From JAXGPP01 sp964436865 (lineage in GTDB: Bacteria; Planctomycetota; Planctomycetia; Pirellulales; Thermoguttaceae), in NCBI GenBank assembly GCA_964436865.1, contig CAYTFK010000125.1, forward strand, positions 1 to 18,351: 18,351 bases of DNA, read 5' to 3'. The position numbers and the translations under genes were made by a program. Of the stretch, positions 12,789 to 18,351 are shown piece after piece (positions within the stretch are counted from its first letter, which is position 1; every line of letters starts with the position of its first letter). The notes beneath the pieces are model-generated. The model saw only the letters and a program-made list of their open reading frames with translations, made no database searches and was not told the DNA's origin.

Positions 12789-14648
12789 ATGATGAGTCCC
12801 GAAGCGTGGTATAGCCTGCTGGTCGTTTGCGCCGTCCTGGCGGTGCTCTCGCGATCGCGGTTCCCCCCAGACCTCGTCCTGATGGGTGGGCTCGCCATGC
12901 TGTTCGTGCCCGGCATCCTCACTCCCAACGAGGCCTTGGCCGGCTTGGCGAATGAGGGCATGGTTACGGTGGGACTGCTGTTCATCGTCAGCGCCGGCAT
13001 CGTCGAGACCGGCGGAGTGACCTGGATCTCAGAACGCCTATTCGGTCGCCCTCGTTCGACCGCTCACGCCCTCACCCGCATGATGCTCCCGGCCGCCGGC
13101 TTGAGCGGCTTCATGAACAACACGCCGCTGGTGGCCATGTTGATCCCCGCGGTGAACGACTGGGCCAAGCAGCACCGGCTGGCGCCATCGAAACTGATGA
13201 TGCCCCTCAGCTTCGCAGCGATCCTCGGCGGCACCTGCACGCTCATCGGCACCAGCACCAACCTCGTCGTTAACGGCATGCTCATCCAGGCCGCCGACGC
13301 TCAGCGGGCCGCTGAAGGCGGTTCGGCGCTGCCGCGTGGCTTGGGGATGTTCGACATTGCCTGGGTCGGCATACCCGCCGCCGTGCTCGGCATCGCGTTC
13401 GTCATTTTGCTGCACCGCTACCTGCTGCCCGACCGCCTCCCGCCGCGCAGCGCCGTGGCCGACCCCCGCGAGTACACCATCGAAATGATGGTCGAGCCGG
13501 GCAGCCCGCTCGTGGGCAAGACCATTGAACAGGCCGGCCTCCGCCATTTGCCCGGCTTGTTCCTGGCCGAGATCGATCGCGACGGGTTCATTATGCCCGC
13601 CGTCTCGCCCGACGAGAGACTACGCGGCAACGATCGCCTGCTTTTCGTGGGGATCGTCGATTCCATGATCGACCTGCAAAAGATCCGCGGCCTGGTGCCG
13701 GCCACCAACCAGGTCTTCAAACTCGATTCGCCGCGATCCGACCGCTGCCTGGTCGAGGCGGTGACCAGCGAGAGCTGCCCCGTGGTTGGCAAGACCATCC
13801 GCGACGGCCGCTTCCGCTCGATCTATAATGCCGTGGTGATTGCCGTGGCACGCAACGGCGAACGGGTGCGCGGAAAGATCGGCGACATCGTGCTCCGCCC
13901 CGGCGACCAGCTTCTGCTGGAGACTCATCCCTCGTTCGTCAACCAGCACCACAACAGCCGGCACTTCTTCCTTGTCAGCCGCCTCGAGAATTCCAATCCA
14001 CCGCGGCATGACAAGGCGGCGATCGCCCTGATCATCCTCGTCGCGATGGTCGCCATCGTCACCCTGAGCGAGCAGTGGGGAAAGGTCAGCGTATCGCTGG
14101 GTTCGTGGACGATCGATTTCGGGCAGATCACCATGCTCAAGGCGTCGCTGGTGGCCGCCATCCTGATGATCGTCACCGGGTGCTGCCGCATCGACCAGGC
14201 GTACCGATCCATCGATTGGCAGGTGCTCCTGGCTATCGCCGCCTCGTTCGGCATTGGCAAGGCCCTGGAAAAGACGGGGGCGGCCGACGCGATCACCGGC
14301 GGCGTCATCGACGCGCTCGGCGGAAACGGCTGGCTCACGCTCGTCGCCATCTACGGCATCACGCTGATCGTGACGGAACTGATCACCAACAATGCCGCGG
14401 CGGCGATCATGTTCCCCTTCGCCCTGGCAACGGCGCATAATCTCGACGCCAATCCGATCCCCTTCATCATCGCGGTCATGATGGCCGCCTCGGCCGGGTT
14501 CGCAACGCCAATCGGCTACCAGACGAACCTTATGGTCTACGGTCCCGGCGGCTACCGCTTCGGCGATTACCTGCGAATCGGCATCCCGCTCGACATCCTC
14601 GTCTGGGCCGTCACGGTCATCGTCGCCCCCATCGTCTGGCCGCTGTAG
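12789..14648 (+). CDS. DASS/SLC13-type anion transporter with two RCK_C (TrkA_C) domains
   Basis: This 619-residue membrane transporter belongs to the divalent anion:sodium symporter/ion transporter group, whose members move sulfate, phosphate or dicarboxylates. An N-terminal membrane half (about 1-215) contains NNTPLVAMLIPAVNDWAKQH and GGTCTLIGTSTNLVVNGMLI. Two cytoplasmic RCK_C/TrkA_C regulatory domains follow, at about 225-302 (PLVGKTIEQAGLRHLPG) and 317-395 (PVVGKTIRDGRFRSIYNAVV). A second membrane half runs from about 410 to the end. It has TELITNNAAAAIMFPFA and the family signature ATPIGYQTNLMVYGPGGYRF. Size and order are normal for SLC13 proteins with internal TrkA_C domains. ATG 12792 is an equally good start, because GGAG at 12782-12785 is 6 bases from it and 3 from ATG 12789. 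Substrate is not determined; sulfate would suit a polysaccharide degrader, but that is a guess. Confidence 0.9.
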   Translation: MMSPEAWYSLLVVCAVLAVLSRSRFPPDLVLMGGLAMLFVPGILTPNEALAGLANEGMVTVGLLFIVSAGIVETGGVTWISERLFGRPRSTAHALTRMMLPAAGLSGFMNNTPLVAMLIPAVNDWAKQHRLAPSKLMMPLSFAAILGGTCTLIGTSTNLVVNGMLIQAADAQRAAEGGSALPRGLGMFDIAWVGIPAAVLGIAFVILLHRYLLPDRLPPRSAVADPREYTIEMMVEPGSPLVGKTIEQAGLRHLPGLFLAEIDRDGFIMPAVSPDERLRGNDRLLFVGIVDSMIDLQKIRGLVPATNQVFKLDSPRSDRCLVEAVTSESCPVVGKTIRDGRFRSIYNAVVIAVARNGERVRGKIGDIVLRPGDQLLLETHPSFVNQHHNSRHFFLVSRLENSNPPRHDKAAIALIILVAMVAIVTLSEQWGKVSVSLGSWTIDFGQITMLKASLVAAILMIVTGCCRIDQAYRSIDWQVLLAIAASFGIGKALEKTGAADAITGGVIDALGGNGWLTLVAIYGITLIVTELITNNAAAAIMFPFALATAHNLDANPIPFIIAVMMAASAGFATPIGYQTNLMVYGPGGYRFGDYLRIGIPLDILVWAVTVIVAPIVWPL

Positions 14649-14700
14649 GACTAGCCCGCGTTTTGTCCGGCAACGTCCGTCTTTCACCAGGTGTGTTTCA

Positions 14701-16032
14701 TCACTTCACCAGCAGCCGCGCTGCCCGGGCGGCGACGAGTTGGCAAGGGAGGCAATAGTCTGCGGCCCGATTGCCGGGCGGAAAGGTCACCTGTTCATAG
14801 GCTGTCAGATGGCCTTCCGCCTGATGGTAGGCGACATGCCCGTACAGGCTCATCAGGAAATCGTTCGTGCGACCCAACGACCAGAGACCGTACAGGTATT
14901 CGGCCAGGGGCCAGTCGTCAAGATGGTCGGAGAAACGTGTCATCCCGCAGAACTGGCCGCCAGCGGTCAGCCGCGCGTCGACGACCCGGTTGGCCAGTTC
15001 GGCCGGCAGCAGTCCGCTGGAGAGCAGTTCAGGCCAGTAGCGGTAATTGGTGTACGATGCCTCGACCGTGGAGGTGAGCGACGTAGGGAGCGGCATTGGC
15101 TCAATGCGCGGGGGCAGCCACCACTCGGAAGCATCGGCCGGCCACGTCCGGCGGATGGCCCGAAGCGTGTCAGCCGCCAATGCCGCGGCCGTGGTGCGGA
15201 TTGCGGCCGCGGGGGTCGTCGGCGCTGCCTGGCGGCGATCGCACAGGTCGGCCCAGCACGCGAGCCCTTTGACCACCCAAGCGTTATTGTGGAAGTACTT
15301 ACCCGTGTCCTTTCGCGTGTCGGCCTCCGGCACGCCGGTCATCAGGCCATCTTCCTGGGCGGCCGCGGCCCGAAGACGGAGCAGGTACTCCGAAATCCGG
15401 TCCAGCGCCGCGAATCCCTCGGTCCACCAGTCGCTGGGCCCTGCCCGCTCGTCCACCAGCGCCGCCGTGTGCAGCATCTGGCCGTACTCGCTCAACGATG
15501 GCCCGTAGTAGTTGAACGTGCCATCTTCACGGACGAAATGCGCGAGCCAATAACGGAAGAGTTGCTTGGCCCGGGCCGACAGGCCCCAGGCCGTCAGGGC
15601 ATCGACGGCTGCAATGATTGTGGGCGGGAAGCCGCCATGCTGCTCGGCGGCGTAGCCGTTCACGCCGTACTTGGGATGGTCGCCCTCGAACGTGGCGTCG
15701 ATGTGGGCGAGTCCTGTCTTGACCGACAAGTCCAAAAAGGGATGTCCCGTGTTGACCGCCGGGATCGTCTGCAGCTCTTCCGCTTTCCGGCCGATCAGTT
15801 CCGGGTCGAAAGCCGGCTCGCTGCGTAAAGGCGGATACATGGCAAGTATCTTGTCGAGATCCGGTGGCCCCCTCATCAGCAGGCGGGCCGGGTCTTCACG
15901 CATCGCCGGCCAGTTCAAATCCACTCGCGCTTCGCCGCAAGAAGCAGCCCCTCGCGGCACCGCAATGGCAACGGCCGAGATGGCCGCCACTCGGCCGAGA
16001 AAGCCTCGCCGCGTTGTCGCACGTTTTGTCAT
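14701..16032 (-). CDS. Tat-exported protein with probable alpha/alpha-toroid fold, function unknown
   Basis: This 443-residue protein carries a twin-arginine signal (TTRRGFLGR, RR at 8-9, followed by VAAISAVAIAVPRGAAS), so it is exported folded. The mature part is helical, with repeated aromatic- and histidine-containing helices: GVNGYAAEQHGGFPPTIIAA, GTFNYYGPSLSEYGQMLHTA, KYFHNNAWVVKGLACWADLC and YTNYRYWPELLSSGLLP. This pattern is common in alpha/alpha-toroid glycoside hydrolases and polysaccharide lyases, but I cannot assign a family. ATG 16032 was chosen because a strong GAGGAG ribosome binding site lies just upstream and the Tat motif then sits at the N-terminus; the open frame continues upstream into the kinase gene. 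It starts 34 bases after the sensor kinase gene on the same strand, so the two may share a transcript. It is convergent with the anion transporter. Confidence 0.75.
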   Translation of the reverse strand: MTKRATTRRGFLGRVAAISAVAIAVPRGAASCGEARVDLNWPAMREDPARLLMRGPPDLDKILAMYPPLRSEPAFDPELIGRKAEELQTIPAVNTGHPFLDLSVKTGLAHIDATFEGDHPKYGVNGYAAEQHGGFPPTIIAAVDALTAWGLSARAKQLFRYWLAHFVREDGTFNYYGPSLSEYGQMLHTAALVDERAGPSDWWTEGFAALDRISEYLLRLRAAAAQEDGLMTGVPEADTRKDTGKYFHNNAWVVKGLACWADLCDRRQAAPTTPAAAIRTTAAALAADTLRAIRRTWPADASEWWLPPRIEPMPLPTSLTSTVEASYTNYRYWPELLSSGLLPAELANRVVDARLTAGGQFCGMTRFSDHLDDWPLAEYLYGLWSLGRTNDFLMSLYGHVAYHQAEGHLTAYEQVTFPPGNRAADYCLPCQLVAARAARLLVK

Positions 16033-16066
16033 GTTCACTCCTCGCCCGCCCGGACAATCTGCCTGG

Positions 16067-17641
16067 TCAACGAAAGTACTTGCTTCCAACTGAACTCTCG
16101 ATCGCCGCGAAGCCTGAGGTCTCCTCGCCGTCCCGGCCAATGAGCGGCAGCAGGACGGCGACGAGCGTTCCCTGCCCCGGATCGCTCTCGATACTCGCAG
16201 TCCCGCCGAGCAGTCTTGCTCGCTCCCGAATGCCTTCCAGGCCGAAATGCTCTCCCGCGATGCCATCCGGTTCGAAGCCGATTCCCCAGTCCTGCACCTC
16301 CAGGCGGATATGAGCGTCCTCCTGCAGTAGCGACACCCTTACCCTATCGCTCCGGCTATGCCTGCAGGCATTCGACAGAGCCTCCTGGGCAATCCGGTAG
16401 ATTGCGTTCTCCAGGACCGAGGCCAGCCGGTCAAAGCGAGCCAAGCCGTGGAATTCGATCTCCGGGCCCGACGGGGTCCGGTGGTCGTGCACCAGATGGG
16501 CGATGGCGGCGGCGACTCCCGATTCGTCGAGTATGGGCGGCCTCACGCCGCTGATCAGCCGCCGTGCCTCGACGTGAGCCCCGCGCAGCATCTGCACGCC
16601 CGCAGAGTAAGCAGTCTCTGCCTGAGCCGGCTGATGGTGCTTGAGCGCCTCATAGCTCTGCAATTGCATGATCGCGGCCGCCAACTGCTGAGCCAGCCCG
16701 TCGTGAATCTCGTAGGCGATCACCTGGCGTTCATGGTCGCTTGCCCGAAGCATGTGTTGGAGCGTCTTCCGCTCCCGCATCAAGGCTTCGTGGGCCTGCC
16801 TGCGCTCCGTCACGTCGCGGAACAATGCGAGGAGGCAGCGCCGCCCGGCATACATGATCGGATGACCGGTGATGTCGGCATAGAAGATGCTCCCGTCCTT
16901 GCGAAGAACGGGGCGATCCTCGTTGATCCACACCCGGCCGTCGGCCGCGGCCTGGAATCGCTGAAGGTCGTTCGGCACTTCCTCCGGCGGGTGAATATCC
17001 TTGATCGAGGCCTTCAGCAACTCTTCCTCGGTGTACCCGAGCATGCGGCAGAGCGAGGCGTTCGCCCGCACGAACTGCTTGGTGGCGATATCGGTGATGA
17101 GCAGCCCCTCGATCATTCCGTTGTAGATCGTCTCCAGTTGCGCGAGGCTCTCCTGAAGGGCATCCTGAGCCTGCTTTCGCGCGGTGACATCCCGTCCGAA
17201 GACGAGCAGGCAGGGACGGCCATCACACGTGATTCGGTTGCCGGTGATGTCGGCGAAGAAGACGGTGCCGTCTTTGCGGCGAAAGGGGATGTTCTCGGCC
17301 AGCGGCAGGTTCCCCGCCGCCTGGGCGAGAAACCTCTCGCGAATCCATGGCAAGTCTTCCGGCGGATGCAGCTTCGAAAGATCGGTCGGCAGCTCCCCTT
17401 CACCGTAACCGAGCATTTGGCAGAGCCTGGCGTTGCAGCGCACGCACCGGAACGTCTCCGCATCGACAATGGCCAGCGCATCCGGAGTCCCGTCGTAGAT
17501 GGCCTGGAGCTGCTCGAGGCTTTGACGCTGGACCCGGTCGGTAAGGCTCCACTCGGCCTCCCTCGACTCGAACGTTGCCACACGAGTTCGCAGCTCGTCG
17601 AGCTCCCGGAGGAGCCGGTCTCTGGAATTCCCGCTGCTCAT
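16067..17641 (-). CDS. PAS-PAS sensor histidine kinase, NarL/HisKA_3 type
   Basis: This 524-residue protein has no membrane segment, so it is a cytoplasmic sensor kinase. Residues 1-45 are charged and probably coiled coil. PAS domain 1 spans about 43-155 (PDALAIVDAETFRCVRCNAR, FRRKDGTVFFADITGN). PAS domain 2 spans about 167-280 (EGLLITDIATKQFVRANASL, LRKDGSIFYADITGHP). A HisKA_3 dimerisation domain follows with the phospho-acceptor histidine at 313 (ERQVIAYEIHDGLAQQL). The ATPase domain has the N-box QEALSNACRHSRSDR (N424), DWGIGF (451-456) and FGLEGIRERARLLGG. HisKA_3 kinases normally phosphorylate LuxR/NarL-type regulators; none is encoded in this window. ATG 17641 was chosen because GGAG lies 6 bases upstream; the frame stays open to 18118 but would overlap the divergent dioxygenase gene. 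The stop lies 34 bases before the Tat protein gene. Confidence 0.9.
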   Translation of the reverse strand: MSSGNSRDRLLRELDELRTRVATFESREAEWSLTDRVQRQSLEQLQAIYDGTPDALAIVDAETFRCVRCNARLCQMLGYGEGELPTDLSKLHPPEDLPWIRERFLAQAAGNLPLAENIPFRRKDGTVFFADITGNRITCDGRPCLLVFGRDVTARKQAQDALQESLAQLETIYNGMIEGLLITDIATKQFVRANASLCRMLGYTEEELLKASIKDIHPPEEVPNDLQRFQAAADGRVWINEDRPVLRKDGSIFYADITGHPIMYAGRRCLLALFRDVTERRQAHEALMRERKTLQHMLRASDHERQVIAYEIHDGLAQQLAAAIMQLQSYEALKHHQPAQAETAYSAGVQMLRGAHVEARRLISGVRPPILDESGVAAAIAHLVHDHRTPSGPEIEFHGLARFDRLASVLENAIYRIAQEALSNACRHSRSDRVRVSLLQEDAHIRLEVQDWGIGFEPDGIAGEHFGLEGIRERARLLGGTASIESDPGQGTLVAVLLPLIGRDGEETSGFAAIESSVGSKYFR

Positions 17642-17890
17642 CGACTGCTCCACCGATTCAGGCCCACCCGCCAGAGCGTCTGGCGGTGGTCGCCGAAAGG
17701 CCTCACTACGCAACGTCTCGCGAGACCTCCAATATGCCACGTTGGAGACGATCTTGCTACGCCTGAACGGGAAGTGCGTGATTGGCCATCGGCACGCGGG
17801 CGGAGTGACGCGCGACCGCTTCTCTTCCCGCAGGTTCGGGCATAAGATTCGCCGGTCCGTCCCATGCCGCTTCTTGCCGGGAATCGCACA
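17642..17890. promoter_or_regulatory. divergent intergenic region with three consecutive inverted repeats
   Basis: This 249-base region separates the kinase (left) from the dioxygenase (right). It holds a hairpin CCGCCAGA (17668-17675), loop GCG, TCTGGCGG (17679-17686), extended by outer CCA/TGG pairing. A perfect 12-base palindrome GTCTCGCGAGAC lies at 17715-17726. Directly beside it are CTCCAA (17727-17732) and TTGGAG (17742-17747) separated by 9 bases. No convincing -35/-10 pair was found for either gene. The dyads are candidate operator sites; the first could also fold in the kinase mRNA leader about 27 bases before its start codon. Confidence 0.5.
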
Positions 17891-18351
17891 ATGCGCACAA
17901 TGAATGACACGCTCTCTTCCGACAACACGCACCCGCTCACTGATCGGCAAGTCACAGAGTTCGAACGCAACGGTTACCTGCTCGTGGAAGGCCTGTTCGA
18001 CGCGGAGGAGACGGAACTCCTGATCACGGTCGCCAGAAGCGATCAGATCCTCCAGGAACATGCCTACGGCCGCAAGGACTCGCAGGGGCGGCTCAGCCGG
18101 CTTTCGCTGTGGAACCATCCGGGCGATGACTTGTTCGGCACCGTTTCGCGCTCCCGGCGAATCGTCGACGCCATGGAGCAGCTACTGGGGGGTGAAGTCT
18201 ACCACTATCACTCGAAACTGATGCTCAAGGAGCCGTTTGTGGGCGGAGCCTGGGAATGGCACCAGGACTACGGCTACTGGTACCAGAATGGGTGCCTGTT
18301 TCCTTACATGGCAAGCTGCCTGATCGCCCTCGACCCGGCCACCCGCGCCAA
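17891..18351 (+). CDS. phytanoyl-CoA dioxygenase (PhyH) family protein, 3' end missing
   Basis: The gene runs off the window end; 153 codons are visible. The family comprises non-haem Fe(II)/2-oxoglutarate dioxygenases, which hydroxylate small molecules. The N-terminal part reads LTDRQVTEFERNGYLLVEGL, the typical PhyH opening, followed by FDAEETELL. The central strand region YHYHSKLMLKEPFVGGAWEW leads into the iron-binding HxD of WHQDYGYWYQ (H124 and D126). The distal iron-binding histidine and the 2-oxoglutarate-binding arginine would lie beyond the window. ATG 17891 was chosen over ATG 17900 because a GGGAA lies upstream of the former; both are possible. It is divergent from the sensor kinase across a 249-base region with three dyads. 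Substrate cannot be told; members related to ectoine hydroxylase share the HxD context. Confidence 0.85.
   Translation, partial: MRTMNDTLSSDNTHPLTDRQVTEFERNGYLLVEGLFDAEETELLITVARSDQILQEHAYGRKDSQGRLSRLSLWNHPGDDLFGTVSRSRRIVDAMEQLLGGEVYHYHSKLMLKEPFVGGAWEWHQDYGYWYQNGCLFPYMASCLIALDPATRA

Noticed and set aside
16033..16266. Upstream extension of the Tat-exported protein frame to 16266
   Set aside because: It would overlap the kinase C-terminus and bury the Tat motif; GAGGAG before ATG 16032 decides the start.
17642..18118. N-terminal extension of the sensor kinase up to 18118
   Set aside because: The extra residues look non-coding, overlap the divergent PhyH gene, and ATG 17641 has a good ribosome binding site.

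Overview
The window looks like part of a chromosome from a Planctomycetota bacterium, probably Pirellulales-like. The base composition is GC-rich. A Gfo/Idh/MocA oxidoreductase carries a twin-arginine (Tat) export signal, which is a habit of that phylum, and it sits beside very large exported carbohydrate-active proteins and a phytanoyl-CoA dioxygenase family protein. This placement rests on protein style only, because no rRNA or other marker gene is present.

Left part (1-2265): the last 25 codons of an unidentified gene, then a compact hicB-hicA toxin-antitoxin pair. The HicA toxin frame is broken by what looks like one missing G in a short G-run. About 500 bases without a convincing gene follow, then a 295-residue protein of unknown function with a helical N-terminal part, an acidic linker and a helical tail.

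Middle (2266-11054): a 514-base gene-less stretch holds a strong sigma70-like promoter. Its 18-base spacer and -10 box are overlaid by a perfect 10+2+10 palindrome. Downstream come several hairpins, so this stretch is either a long regulated leader or an independent small RNA. Three genes follow on the + strand: a Tat-exported Gfo/Idh/MocA oxidoreductase, a secreted GH106-type alpha-L-rhamnosidase, and a 1316-residue secreted multidomain protein (CBM9-like, second beta-sandwich, helical core, calcium-loop-like motif, CARDB-like end). Together they look like a locus for breaking down a rhamnose-containing polysaccharide outside the cytoplasm. A second candidate promoter, also with a dyad in its spacer, precedes the rhamnosidase.

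Right part (11055-18351): an APC-family amino acid permease (- strand) and a DASS/SLC13-type anion transporter with two RCK_C domains (+ strand) are divergently transcribed, each with a candidate promoter. Then come, on the - strand, a NarL-type PAS-PAS sensor histidine kinase followed 34 bases later by a Tat-exported protein with a probable alpha/alpha-toroid fold. Divergent from the kinase, and cut by the window edge, is a phytanoyl-CoA dioxygenase family gene. The intergenic region between them carries three consecutive inverted repeats. No rRNA, tRNA, CRISPR array or insertion sequence was seen.
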